From the NCBI GenBank assembly GCA_025617745.1, contig CM046869.1, forward strand, positions 19,174,994-19,238,993: a stretch of DNA of 64,000 bases, in the 5' to 3' direction. Numbering within the stretch: position 1 is the first letter of the stretch; every line of letters begins with the position of its first letter. The notes below the pieces were generated by a model that was given only the letters and a program-made list of their open reading frames with translations, was not told where the DNA came from and did not search any database. This DNA is from Heliocidaris erythrogramma. Lineage: Eukaryota; Echinodermata; Echinoidea; Camarodonta; Echinometridae. Shown here in pieces: positions 1-12,006 of this stretch. The position numbers were made by a program, and so were the translations under genes.

Positions 1-822
1 CCTACCAGTCAAAAAAAAAGACAGGCTCCGAGGACAGTTGCCTGTGAAACTGTAAAGGAAACTTCTGCTCATGAATGGTAAAAGGGTTCAACAACAAAAA
101 TAAAAGCATATTAAACATTTTGAAGAAATGCACTTTGAAATGAAAACTCTTGAAAATTGTTCAGGGATGCTATAAAACTTTTTTTCTACTCACCTGGACT
201 AACGTAATAAATTCAAGCATTTTTTGTAAATTATAGAAAATCAAAGCATAAGTTATTAAGTCAAAAATTCTACATACATGTACAGTACAGTATATGCGTA
301 CATTAGCTATTTTGGCAACTTGAATCATAATTCTCTTATGACCATGCGAGACTGGGCAAGCAAAGGTGGGTGACATGTTCATTCATCTACAATGTTTAGA
401 CTGAGACAAATTTACCGTAAGCAAAACTCTTCTCACAGCAAGTCAGCAACTGAGCAGATCGAGAGCTAACTTGCGTCTGTGCAGGCAAACTACTCATTTG
501 CAGTGGTTCAGACGCCCCTGATGAATGGGCGATTATTAGAAGACCCAAAAGAGAGAGAGAGACAAGAGTCTGCACTAAAATACGGCAGAAATTGGGATTA
601 TTGGTAGTCTTTGAACATGGGCCTGGGCAGTCAGCTGAGATAGCAATCGGGCGATCGACCTAGTTATGACAAGTCTTTGACAAAAGGTTCCCTCCAACTC
701 ATACATCCTCCGGACGTGCAGGAAATCTCACTTCGTTTGGTCTGCTTGATTAAGTTGGAATTGCATTCGGCGCACGCATTCAAATTCCCCCTCCGATCAT
801 GATTGCCCAAATATCTTGTTTG

Positions 823-956
823 CTACTTTGCGATGACGGGAATATGAAAATCAGGGGGCTTAGTAATATTGCAGGCTGGTGTGATGAGGGAAGCATTGTA
901 TGCTAAGAGCTTGCAGTATGATGGGGATCCCCATGTCTGCAACCCTGAAGATTTGT
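823..956 (-). CDS. candidate second exon of a type II membrane protein (weak)
   Basis: Reading leftward, a polypyrimidine tract of about 13 bases and CAAG precede an open stretch starting at 956. Joined to the phase-1 donor at 4033, it gives an Asp codon and then 43 codons before a stop at 823-825. The stretch has two cysteines and two N-glycosylation sequons (NAS, NIT), as expected of a luminal domain. A usable donor would have to be the weak GTAGCA next to the stop, or the protein would be unusually short (about 84 residues). The phase match and acceptor are seen; the link to 4033-4153 is inference. No family is recognised. It may be chance. Confidence 0.25.
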
Positions 957-1030
957 CTTGAAAAAAAAAAGAAATTACATATACTTTGCATTCCTGGAAT
1001 GATTATATAAGAAATTCCTGATGTCCTTAA

Positions 1031-1272
1031 CCCCTTCCATGCCACAAGACTTTTGAGCAAATGTCAAAAATGAATTTTTAAGTGTTAAATAATAACTTTC
1101 AAAGAGTATTTTCTCGAGCAAACTGGGCAAAGTTATATTGCATAAGAATAAACATTATACTGATGGAACAGGTTTCTGTAAGAGGAAGAATTTTCAAGCC
1201 ATTCAGAGGCTAAACAAAATGTTCAACACTCAAAATTTTGGGCGAGATTTGCCCCCCACGGCATGCTAGGGG
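1031..1272. mobile_element. TTAA-flanked MITE (piggyBac-type target)
   Basis: A 242-bp non-coding segment has inverted ends CCCCTTCCATGCC and GGCATGCTAGGGG, and exact TTAA copies on both sides (1027-1030 and 1273-1276). The TTAA target and CCC-type ends are typical of piggyBac-derived MITEs. Similar elements lie at 12007-12378 and 21567-21952. Confidence 0.6.
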
Positions 1273-1691
1273 TTAACATAAGTACCAAAAATCTCTCTAA
1301 AATTTCAGCACGAAGATTAGAATGTTAAATTTCACAAGAGACCACCGTGTCATTTTGACAATTCAAACAAAAACTTGTCCGACAGGAAAAGGCTGCGAAC
1401 TCAATAATTTTACATTTGGGAATTTTGACAAGAAAGATGGCATTCATCAGGGCTTGTAAATGGAATTATTAAAACAAGACCTTTCCTCTTTACTTTTACT
1501 CAATCTTCGATCAAATGTACCATACGGTGAGTGAAGATTGAAAACTTACGTTTGTTGCCTACTTATATCTTGTTAGAAGTTCTCGGACACAAGCACTCTA
1601 GCAACACAACATACACTTTGTTGACGAGGAGGCGTAGGCTCCATGCATTCCCTTCATTTGCTTCACTCCAAAAAGAAACTATTGTCTACTA

Positions 1692-2043
1692 CAGTGAAAC
1701 CTGTATATAAAGGCCGCTCAAAGGAGACAAGAAAAGTGGTCTTTATAAGCAGGTGGTCTTTGTGTACAGGTTCCTTCAATACAGTGAAACCTGTATATAA
1801 AGACCGCTCAAGGGAGACAAGAAAAGTGGTCTTTATGAGCAGGTGGTCTTTGTGTACAGGTTCCTTCAATACATTGAAACCTGTATATAAAGACCGCTCA
1901 AGGGAGACAAGAAAAGTGGTCTTTATGAGCAGGTGGTCTTTGTGTACAGGTTCCTTTAATACACATTTCAATGAGAAACATTTTTCAAGGAAAACAAAAA
2001 TTGTGGTCTTTATAGACAGGTGGTCGCGAAAGCAGGTTTGACT
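1692..2043. mobile_element. TA-flanked MITE expanded into a 90-bp minisatellite
   Basis: The element starts CAGTGAAACCTGTATATAAA and ends in an inverted AGTCAAACCTGC-type terminus. Inside, a unit of exactly 90 bp begins at 1691, 1781 and 1871. Because 90 is divisible by 3 and the unit lacks stops, both strands show long apparent reading frames (1643-2041 plus and 1663-1971 minus). These are repeat artefacts. A one-unit copy of the family in the opposite orientation lies at 11362-11537. Confidence 0.75.
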
Positions 2044-3700
2044 TTATCTAAATGTACAAATACACATGAACTGTGATGTCTTTTTCCATGTGATACCAAA
2101 TAAATTGATATACATGTATGTCAATGTCATATGTCAATGTCATTTACATTACTAAATATATATGAATAAATCCAAGCACAGTCAACAAAAGTTAGACTTT
2201 ATTACATGTACATGCTCTTACATGCAGATAACTGATAAGGCCTAATGTACATCAAGCTTGTCAAGTAATTTTCCACTGTCATTTAAAACACTGACAGTCC
2301 TATTAAATTGCAATCATTAATCCTTATTCTTGACAGCCTGAAACTGAAAGGCACAGGATCATTTTTGCATACAATGTTGTGTACATTGTGTAAATAGATG
2401 TCCATGATTGGTTAACTGTGGAAATGTGGTCTGTCCCCTAGTTAAGGTATAAAGTATGCCACTGAATATACACATGTACATCCCTTAATTCCTTTAGTAC
2501 AAAACTGAAATTGTTACACCTACAGTGTATTACTAAAAAGAACTTGGTACCTGTAGATAAGATGACTTTCATTTTGAGAAAACAATATTTTTTTTTGTCC
2601 AATATTTTCTATCTTGTAGCGGATATCTTTTTTTCCCAAAGTGCATCAAAGAAGACAAGGTGAAGAGAGGAAACAAAAACGTCATATCTTTTAATTGTTG
2701 TTTTTTCATTTCCTATAAAAGATTAAAAGTGAAAGAAAAAGAACATGGGAGAGGACAGTGACTCAGGTCTTAGAAACTCTCAATCTAATATCATTATCCT
2801 TCTGATTTTTTGTAAAAACAAAAAAGAATAAAGCTCATGCAAGATTAGATAAAAATGACTGATGAAATTTGCAAATCCAGAAACAGCTCCTGTGAACAAC
2901 AACAACAACAAATTTTGCTCTGGAACTTGAGGGAAAGTGGAACCAACATATTAGCTGAGATGCTGATAGATCTGTGAAGGCTATAAACAGTACTCATATT
3001 GGTAGCAGATGGTCAAGCGAGATGACGAGATGCTACTCCTTCTCATGATTCAGAGGAGATGCTAATGCTGTAGAAATGTGTATCACCTTTATTTGAACAT
3101 CTCTTGGAAACAATACAACAAATGTATTGTTACATTATGTAAAGATGTGGCATGAGTCATTTGAAATGGGAAGGAGTCTCACCATCACATTATCTGCTGT
3201 CAATGTATGTAAGCAGCACGTTAAGAGGGCAGGTCCAAGCTATTTTGTTTATTAACTTAATAAGTTAATATAATAGCCCAACTAGAGTTTTTATCCGACC
3301 AGCTTACATGTATATACAGTGAAATGACACATTTGATATCAATATGTTCAGAAGTAGATAATACTACACTACCCTGTACTGTAGGTACAGTAGCATTTAT
3401 CATCATTACTATTATTTTCACAATTATTATTAATATTTTTATAAATTATTATTTATTTTTATCTGTTATTATAATTATTATTAATAATATTATTTATCAT
3501 CATCATCATAAATAAGCAAATCATACTGGACTCTTGATCATACTTGCAGAGATGCAGGGGTAACAACTGATTTGCAGAAGTTATTTGCTAGAGCTCTCAA
3601 TATTAAAGTCATCTTTTAAACTTTTAATGAAAGTTACACACCTTCCCTATGATATATTTCACAAAGTAATAAACAAGACTACATATTCAATGCAACTGCT
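2044..3700. other. unannotated AT-rich stretch
   Basis: No supported gene is seen. The stretch holds a short CAA run near 2895, a strongly AT-rich ATT/TTA simple-sequence block at about 3395-3510, and scattered TGTACATGTA words. Reading frames are short and of biased composition. Confidence 0.5.
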
Positions 3701-3717
3701 AGCAACCTAACAAAGCA

Positions 3718-3897
3718 TTACGAGGTCATTCTAGAAAATTGTTCCAAAGACGTTCCAGAACACAACTTACAGGCCACTTTTATAGTAATATAGTGGTCCA
3801 CCAGTGGAATAAACTTCCAGATGAAGTAGTGTCTGCACCCACAGTAGCAACTTTTAAGAAATTATTGAGAGCCCTTCCCTTTGGAGTTGAGGGCTAA
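3718..3897 (+). pseudogene. LINE 3' end: C-terminal tail of a reverse-transcriptase ORF
   Basis: An uninterrupted 59-codon frame ends with a stop at 3895-3897. It contains a GHSRKLFQRRSR segment, then FYSNIVVHQWNKLPDEVV and an ATFKKLL helix. This order (basic GHS-x-KLF, F-x-N-R/I-VV-x-WN-x-LP-x-VV, then F-K-x-x-L) is the familiar end of CR1/L2-like LINE polyproteins. The rest of the ORF is absent, as expected of a 5'-truncated copy. A (AAGT)n tail follows at 3906-3938. The LINE assignment is confident; the clade is not. Confidence 0.7.
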
Positions 3898-3905
3898 TCT
3901 ACCAA

Positions 3906-3938
3906 GTATACCAAGTAAGTAAGTAAGTAAGTAAGTAT
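3906..3938. repeat. (AAGT)n microsatellite, LINE tail
   Basis: A run of AAGT units directly follows the LINE 3' relic and probably derives from its tail. Confidence 0.7.
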
Positions 3939-4032
3939 ACATCATGACATTACAAATGCAGCTCAATTTTACAAGAAAATGAAAAAATAAAAATCTTTTT
4001 TAGTTTCTTAGACCAAGTTCACAAGATCTTAC

Positions 4033-4153
4033 CTCGCTCATCATGAATATCTTGCACTTGGAACTCCAGCAACAACACAGCTAAAATAAAGATGAAAATC
4101 AAGATGAAAAGTCCAGTCCTATAGTGCATCAGAGCTCGGAAAGGGATCATCAT
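4033..4153 (-). CDS. candidate first exon of a type II (signal-anchor) membrane protein
   Basis: From ATG at 4153 the minus strand encodes 40 residues and ends in a strong donor (GAG|GTAAGATC, phase 1). The N-terminus has a short basic cytosolic segment (MMIPFRALMHYR), then about 17 hydrophobic residues (roughly 14-30, GLFILIFIFILAVLLLE), then a hydrophilic stem. This is the layout of Golgi glycosyltransferases and sulfotransferases. No catalytic domain is visible, so the enzyme class is inference. The remaining exons would lie to the left (one weak candidate at 823-956) or outside the window. It lies downstream of NEU1 on the same strand. The second Met codon (4150) could equally be the start. 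Confidence 0.45.
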
Positions 4154-5115
4154 TATGGTTTCTTACAAAACAAGATGGGCCTCGATGTAACTTGGAACTC
4201 TACTCTTTAACTTAAGTTAGATTAGGCCTAGAGTCTTTCAATAATTCTCCACTCAGCTTTTCAATTTCACTGACAACAGCCAAGGGTAATCATGTTGATC
4301 CAATAATATCAATTAACCAAGACAATCATAAGTTTGATTTAATAATCAAGTTAGCACATGAAGACCTTATCACAAACTGAAAGTGAAGTGAAGACTGAAG
4401 TCCAGTAAGAAAATTATTGCGGTAGAGTTCAATTCTGTCTGACGTCTGCAAGACTGACACTATTTTCTGCTACCTTCTGTGCTGAGCAAATGGCAGAGAA
4501 CTTGCTGTAAAATTCTGCTTTTATGCCACAGTAATCAGGCCGTCATGTAATGGCAAGAACCAGGAATAAAAAAGTTAGAGCCGAGATTAAATGTTGAAGT
4601 CCATCTCAGATTTACGAGCATCTCGTTAAGCCAAGCACACGGAATTACATTATGAACACGGAGCACGTCCGCCGCATCCGCTATGATGATTGAGCTGCCA
4701 GCTCGCCGGGAGCCAAGGCGTTCTGCACGCTCTGCGTATCGATGAGATGAATGACCGAAGAAATGTTCTACGACAGGTGTAACTTGTTACATCTACATTT
4801 CAGCATATCTGGACATCTATCAAAATGATTTCCAGTGCATCAGTACAGTGTGAGATATTACAAAAATCGAATTGATTTCTGTTTTCCAATTCCTGCTTTT
4901 AATCATATCCCAAGTTCCCAACACGGAACGGAAAACGTCTTCCATCGCTAGCCGCAAGATCAATGTTGATGTGATGATGCGGCGCGCGCTGTACCGCTAC
5001 GGTACGCCGTATTAAAGTTTGTTGTATGTTGTTAAATTTTTCCTCAACGTTAGCGTCACGCTACAACGATCATCTGAAAAAATGGACTATTTTGCTCATG
5101 TTCGGATTGCAATGG

Positions 5116-5328
5116 CAGTGGCGGATCCAGGATTTAGTAACCAAGGGGGGGGGGGGGGGGGAGGTGGGGCACTCACCAAAAAAAAAAGGGTTTTTCCCTC
5201 CAAAATTCTCTGCCAAAAAAAAAAAAAAAAAAAAAAGTCCTCAGCATTTTAGTGCATCTCCTTTTCAGTCCGAAATTCTCTGACAAGCAAAAAAAAGTGC
5301 CCCCTGTGCCCCCCCGGATCCACCACTG
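5116..5328. mobile_element. MITE with CAGTGG(C/T)GGATCC ends
   Basis: Inverted termini CAGTGGCGGATCC (left) and GGATCCACCACTG (right) enclose long G and A homopolymers. The apparent reading frames here (5019-5283) come from those homopolymers. Confidence 0.6.
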
Positions 5329-5469
5329 GCTATGGTATCTGTAAGGTATATAACATATCAAAAGTACTACATGTATTCTAATTTTGGAGTTTATAACTTT
5401 CAGATCACAAGGATAAGATCCAAGGTGAAAATATATCATTAATTCACGAAAAAATATAATTCCATATCA

Positions 5470-5900
5470 CCAATTCTCCGTTCTCTTCATTGGCTGCCAG
5501 TTGACAAAAGGATTATCTTTAAATTCTGTTATTAGTGCATCGTTCAGTTTACTCTCTTTCCCCACATACCTGCGCAACTCTATTTCCAAATACAATCCCA
5601 CACAAAGTCTCCGCTCGTCATCAGACAAACTGTTCATACACTTAGTTAGAACAAAACTTGGGGGCGATCGGGCATTTTCAGTTATGGGTCCGAAACTCTG
5701 GAATCCCTCTACAATTACGTAAACTGTCGTCAACAACAGAAACATTCAAATCACAAGAGAACGTATTTGTTCTCTTCGCTGTAATTATTGCAATATTTTA
5801 ATTTACTATGTTTAGGAGAATTCTGTATTTTTCTCTAAGCGCCATAAGCACCTAAAGGTGGACCTGTGCGCTACACAAGTAGCCACTATTATTATGATAT
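5470..5900 (+). pseudogene. LINE relic: end of RT ORF plus 3' tail
   Basis: Plus-strand fragments in shifting frames match a second LINE C-terminus: a WLPVDKR-like start, an SLRSSSD segment (about 5608), and a DRAFSVMGPKLWN motif (about 5668-5707). It ends in an AAGCGCCATAAGCACC...GCGCTACACAAGT tail with an ATTATTAT end, the usual 3' end of L2/CR1-like elements in marine animals. Frame changes show it is dead. Confidence 0.7.
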
Positions 5901-7369
5901 AATACACACACCGGCGTAGACAGGGGGGCACCGGGGGCCATGCCCCCCCCCCCTATTCAGCCACTAAAAAAAAAAAAAAAAAGCGAGAGCGAAAGAGAAA
6001 AAGAGGGGGAAGTGAGAAAAAAAAAGGCCTAAAAGGGGGCTACAGGCCGTTCTGGCACTCAAAATTTGCTAAAACGTCAAAGTTTTCGCGCTTCGCGCGG
6101 GAAGAGGGGTAATAAGTCTCCTCTCCCTGCACCCACCCCTGTTACCATGGGTGTCGATCCCGGGGGGATTGGGGTATATATCCCAAAATAAATTGAGGTG
6201 GGGGATGGCCTGTGTTATTACCCCCGTCCAATTATGATACAATAACTTAAAACTAATAATTATCCAAAATCATGATGTTTGATCTTGAAATACCATCACA
6301 TTCTTTAATGATTAGAAGTAAGGAAATAAGAAATGCCATAATTTCAATGCGAAAATACTGAAGAAAATTCTTTCGCTCCCATTGTTATTCTCAATTAAGG
6401 GTTAAGGGGTTCCCATTGGCGTATAGATCCGTGCATTTCTTCTTTTCATTAAAAACCATTTTGGGATGCTCTAAAATGCAAGATTTATCGACAGATTTTT
6501 GAAAAATCCCTGATATAGGAGGGGATACCCCCTCCCACCCCCGCTCGGTCTCTTCGCTCAGTGGTGTATCTATAGGGGGCGGGGGGCACCTGCCCCGTGC
6601 AGCACTTGGAGATGGCGTAAAAAACGCAAAGGAGAGAAAGAAAAATAGGGGGAAATGAATAAAAATCATAATCTTTACGGATTAGCGCCCCAAATCTGTC
6701 GGGTAAATGCACTAGAGATCTAGTTTTTGAAGGTTTGAAATGCGAAAATTTTCCAAAGCTCGGTCGCTTTGCTCCCTCGCATAATTATTTTCCTTCAGGA
6801 TCTTGTAATTTCGCTCCCCCAGTATATAGTTCTTAAATAGCTTAAAGGGTTAAAAAAGTTTGAAAAAATAAAGATGTAATTGCTTTGCTCGCTATTATTA
6901 TGTAAGTTTCATATGACTCCTGCTAAATATTGCGCTCCCAATGTAGGATAAAGTGCATATAACAGCATTTGCAAAGGTTCAACTTCTGAAAGAAATCTCA
7001 ACTTCAGGTCGCCTTGCTGAATTTCTCGACTCTTTCTCAAACCTATATAGGGTTTTTGTTAGTTCTGCTCCCGATTGTAGAAGTGAGTGAATAGAAAACC
7101 GTTTATCAATGTATAAAATTCGAGCTTCTCTCTCGCTCAACTGCGGTCACCGTGGTCAAATGCAAATTTTCCTGGGTAAAATGCACAAGAAAATGCGTTT
7201 TTTAGTGTTAAAAATTGAAAAATTTATCGCTCGGTCGCTTTGCTCCCTCGCTTGCACAATAACGTAGATAAGTTTGGGCACTCGGGGGGAGGGGGGGGGG
7301 GGGGGGGGAGCGCCTAACTTCATTGTTTGCCCCGGGAGCCATAATCCCTAGATACGCATGGCTTCGCTC
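5901..7369. other. repeat-rich stretch without a supported gene
   Basis: Near 6050-6150 it carries one copy of the GCGCTTCGCGC-containing repeat that recurs at 7370-7745, 34020-34260 and 37420-37640. It also has G and C homopolymers and repeated TCGGTCGCTTTGCTCCCTCG phrases (about 6758 and 7221). No reading frame looks coding. Confidence 0.5.
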
Positions 7370-7745
7370 CTTCGCATGTGAAATGTTGCGTCCAAATATT
7401 TGAAAAGCGGTCCGGGCGTCGAACTATAACTTTCCGCCTCCAAAAATTGTTTTCTACAAGCCGTTATCTTTCTCGCAAATTTGCTAAAACGTCAGAGCTT
7501 TCGCGCTTCGCGCTGGAAGGGGGAAACTCCCCCTCCCTGCACCCACCCCTGTTACATACAGTGCGGTATTGCGTCCAAATAACTGAAAAGCAGCCAGGGC
7601 GTCGAACTAACTTTCCGCCTGAAAAAACAGTGCTACGAGCCGTTATATTTCTTTCAGATTTGCTGTAAAACGTAAGAGCTTTCGCGCTACGCGCGGGAGG
7701 GGGGGGGGGAACTCCCCCTCCCTGCACCCACTCCCTGGGGAGCAC
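7370..7745. repeat. tandem pair of a dispersed GCGCTTCGCGC repeat
   Basis: Two adjacent units of about 185-190 bp share a TGTGCG/TTGCGTCCAAAT start, a CGGGCGTCGAACTAACTTTCC core, and a TTTCGCGCTTCGCGC end followed by CCCCCTCCCTGCACCCA. Further copies lie at about 6050-6150, 34020-34260 (same strand) and 37420-37640 (opposite strand). Confidence 0.65.
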
Positions 7746-8379
7746 GCTCATCACCAATTACCCTAAATTGAAAACCTGGCTATGCGGTTGGATCCTTCAC
7801 GTCTGGCTACGCCTGTGACTACGCGGTACAGGGATAGCTTCCATCTAGTGATAAATTTACTCTTTACCAAAACCAAGCAAATGAACTTATATCTGAGATA
7901 AACAATGCACCCTTCCAAAAAGCATTTGTCTAAGTTGCTGGAGTAATAATTATTGCAGGGCCCTCAGGAAGAACAGCACTCGCTGATGAGGCTTCCCTGG
8001 GTAAACAAGCTATTATTATTATTATCAAATATCAAATATTACTTTAACTGGCTTGAATATGCTTACAAAGTCGCCTATTCTGGAATCAGGGCGTTTTATT
8101 ATTATTGGTTTTTTTAACACAGGATACAATTATTCTCAAATCTTCAACGCAAATCTTGCTGCTCATCAGTTTCGAGTTTCTATTAGAAATGGTCCATTTG
8201 GGGTCAAAGTGGTCATGATGATGGAAAAGACATTATAAACGCATTCAGTGAGATTGATTTTTCTGGAATCATTACATCCTTTTGATTCAAATTTGGATGT
8301 CAAAGTCCACTCATCAATAAATTGATTCTGATTTCGGATCAATAAAATGATACAAATTGTCATCAGTTTTTGCCTAAAG

Positions 8380-10566
8380 ATAACCACAATGACCAAAACG
8401 TTCAATGAGGTAAACAGGGCTGACATTGGGCATCAGCGCAAACTTTTACACGGAATAAGCTTTTCAAACCTTCCCCTCCATACTCTTACTAAATAAATGC
8501 CCGTCACACTAATTGCTGTTCTGTCAATTTCATTTTGTTCAAGAAATCGTCCAACTACACTTGTCAAACAGGCTCACATTTTCGAAAATGGTCAAACGGT
8601 ATATAGCCTCGTTACTTTGTGCTTTCACTAGCATGATTCTTGTACAGTCCACAAACGTTGCTACATTGTATTTGGGTGAAAAGAGCACCCATCGATTGAT
8701 TTTGATTAAAATTATGACTCTGATTTTCGGACCCCCCTAAAAATATATTGTTAATGGTCATTTGGGGCCAAAAAGTAAAAGAAAATACAAAAACGTTACG
8801 AGTGAGATCAATAAGACTGACATTGGCATCGGAGCAAATTATTGTACGCAGGGTAAGCTATTCAACCTTTCCCGCCATATTTCTGATTACTCGTTTAAAG
8901 CAAATTGCAATCCGCATGCACTGCTGACTTTGAAGTTTAAACGGTTATAGGATTCATGCAATTTGTCTTTTTGGGCCGATATGACCGAAATCGTCCAAAT
9001 GGTGTAAATTCATTCAATGAGATTTTTATTGCTCTGTGAAATCAGCAAACATTTTCATTTAAAATTTGAATGTCAAAATTCATCAGTTGACCCTAAATGC
9101 AATTTATCTGAGTTTGGACCCCCCAAAGTATGCAAATTGTTATTAAGGGGAAAAAGTGACCAAAATGACAACAATGTTGGCGAAGGGATCCAGTAAGCCC
9201 ACCTTATCTTAGCCTCATAATCACTCAGGGCACGTTTTACATAGGATAGGCCTATTAATTCTCCTTTCCTAATGATGATTGGAAAAGATCCCACTGAACA
9301 AAAGTGACCCCCACAAAAAATCGTGAGTGAGGTCAATAAGACTGACATTAATTTTTATGGAATCAGCACAAAACTTTACCTTGGATAAGCTATTAAAACT
9401 CTCCCCAACAACATCCTAATTAAAGTCCCTTTTTTTTTTTTTTTTTAATCTCAAAGACTATCTCGATCCTTGGTTTTCACTTTACTGCACAAGTCATGAT
9501 ACACTATTGACCGAATGGTCGATATGCCGCCCCCTCCGTTGAAAGACAACACAGTTTTTTCTTGTTTTTTTTTGTTAGCTTGTCGATCAAAAGTAAAACA
9601 AAACCATTCAAACAAAAAAACAAAAAACAAATAACATTCTGAATTTTTCACTTTCCAAGTATGAACATCATATGTATTCCTATTTAGTATCCCTTACTCT
9701 CCATGTTTAGACATGATATATTTAGAGAGAATAACTAACTATAAAAAAAGCAAAATGATTTCAATTATTTTTTGCATCTGGGATTAGCACCATAGCGTGA
9801 ATATGGGCGAGGTATGGGCCCCATTAGAGCAGCACATCCCAATATAAAATATCAGGTGAGTAAAAACAATGTTGCCGAAGGCATCCAGTAAGCCCACCTA
9901 ATCTTATAGCCTCATAATCACTCAGGGCAAGTTTTTACATAGGATAGGCCTATTAAATCTCCTTTCCTAATAGTAACGATTGGAAAAGATCCCACTGAAC
10001 AAAAGTGACCCCCCAAAAAATCGTGAGTGAGGTCAATAAGACCGACATTAATTTTTATGGAATCAGCACAAAACTTTACCTTGGATAAGCTATTCAAACC
10101 CTCCCCCAACATTATCCTAATTAAAGTCCCCCGTTTTTGTTTTTGTTTTATCTCAGACTATCTCGATCCTTGGTTTTGACTTTACTGCACAAGTCATGAT
10201 ATATTATTGACCGAATGGTCGATATGCCGCCCCCTCCGTTGAAAGACAACACAGTTTTTTCTTGGTGTTTTATGTTTATAGCTTGTCGATGAAAAGTAAA
10301 ACAAAACCATTCAAACAAAACAAAACTAATAACATTCTGAATGTTTCACTTTCCAAGAATGAACATAATATGTATTCCTATTTAGTATCCCTTACTCTCC
10401 ATGTTTAGACATGATATATTTAGAGAGAATAACTATAACTATAAAAAAAAAAAAGCAAAGTGATTTCAATTATTTTTTGCATCTGGGATTAGCACCATAG
10501 CGTGAATATGGGCGAGGTATGGGACCATTAGATGAGCACATCCCAATATAAAATATTAGGTGAATA
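8380..10566. repeat. tandem duplication (about 695 bp, two copies) beside older degenerate units
   Basis: The segment starting ACAATGTTGGCGAAGG at 9171 is repeated from 9866 with few differences and runs to about 10566. Shared landmarks are AGTAAGCCCACCT, GGATAGGCCTATTAA and GGCGAGGTATGGG. More diverged units with the phrase GAGGTCAATAAGACTGACATT occur near 8400 and 8800, so tandem growth happened at least twice. No coding content is seen. Confidence 0.75.
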
Positions 10567-11361
10567 AATCCCCCCCCCCCCCACCTTCCATCCCCTGATC
10601 CAGTATCAGAACATATTCAAGAAATGTAGATATCAATTAAGGGAGGGGCATTTATTTCATATCATCTTTTAAGAAGAATCAAGGAATTGACAATAATAAT
10701 TTAAAGATTAAAAAAGTATGGTGTGTAATGGGGTTAATAGAATCAAAAGTATGCATGTCTTCATTCATACATGGACATGGTTTTCATTTAAAAAAAAAAG
10801 AGAGAATTATAAAAAAAGGAATGCTTGAGGCTACCTTCCCCCTTCATTTTTCGAGTTCCAAACCTTCAGTGTGTAATTTGTTAGAACTATTGTTTAATAC
10901 ACGCACACAAAAAATAATCAAAACAAGTGATAAACAATGCCAGTTTCTGTTTAATAGCAATGGTGGTACAGGAATACATGTGATTGATAAAATTACATAA
11001 ATTTCATTTCAGTTTGTATACTGCAATTATTAACAATTAAACTCCTTACAAGAGAAGTCCATACAAATATTAAGATGATTTTAATATAACCAGAACAATG
11101 AGAGATACAGGCGAGAGAAAGCCTGAGAAATTCAAAAGAATAAGAAAATTATATATTTTTTTTATAGTTTTGAAGATCCCTACACAAAGTGGCAACTCCA
11201 TAATTTCCCATGAAAGCTACTGTTAGTTCATTTCATCAAAAAAACTTCTTTAATTCCCTTTTCACTCAAGTGAATTTTTCTCACACCTGTGCTTAAAAAT
11301 TAAAAATATATCACTAGAAACATGTTGTTATAAGAATCTCTTATATGAAAGAAATATACTA
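10567..11361. other. unannotated AT-rich stretch
   Basis: Nothing supported as a gene or a bounded element. It includes a C homopolymer near 10568 and AT-rich sequence. Confidence 0.4.
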
Positions 11362-11537
11362 GTCAAACCTGCTTTAGCGATCACCTGTCTATAAAGACCA
11401 CAATTTTCTTTCCCCTGAACAATGTTTCTCATTGAAATGTGTATTAAAGGAACCTGTCCATAAATACCACCTGCTCATAAAGACCGCTTTTCTTATCTCC
11501 CTTCCCCTTGAGTGGTCTTTATAGACAGGTTTCACTG
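11362..11537. mobile_element. TA-flanked MITE, single-unit copy of the 1692-2043 family
   Basis: The left end AGTCAAACCTGC and right end CAGGTTTCACTG are inverted, with TA on both sides (11360-11361 and 11538-11539). The interior is the reverse complement of the 1692-2043 element but has a single 90-bp unit. It therefore shows the state before expansion. Confidence 0.75.
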
Positions 11538-12006
11538 TATTACATGTAACCTCAAAGAAATTTGGTGTTGCTGATTTGTTTAGGGATCTTCAAGGTTTAA
11601 GAACCGACCAACTCTTAATTTTCATCAGATTTTTCTCAAACTGTCATTGATCCTTTTCTCAGATTTTTCTTCATTAAGAAGAAACAATATTTTTATTTTA
11701 AAACTCATCAACAAAAAACCAGTTTAAATGTACCTAAATATAATGCATATACATGCAGCAATAACTTTTTTATTGCAAATTATGGAATCATGGTTCACAT
11801 TTTAGAATAATGAATACTTACAGAAATCAAGTAAAACCTTCTACAAAAGGAAGTCATTCCATTTTTAGTCCAGTCCCATTGATAAAGAAAAATTGGAATG
11901 AATTTGATTAAGAAGATAATCTAGAGACTCTATTGTCCACAAGGCTTTAACATACATAGGTTGTAAACAACATCTTACCCTAGAAAGTAAGGTCATTCTA
12001 TATTAA

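Noticed and set aside
1643-2041. Long frames on both strands (132 and 102 codons)
   Set aside because: They are three translations of a 90-bp tandem unit inside a MITE. The period, not coding selection, keeps them open.
5019-5439. Glycine- and lysine-rich frames
   Set aside because: They come from G and A homopolymers inside a MITE with GGATCC-type ends.
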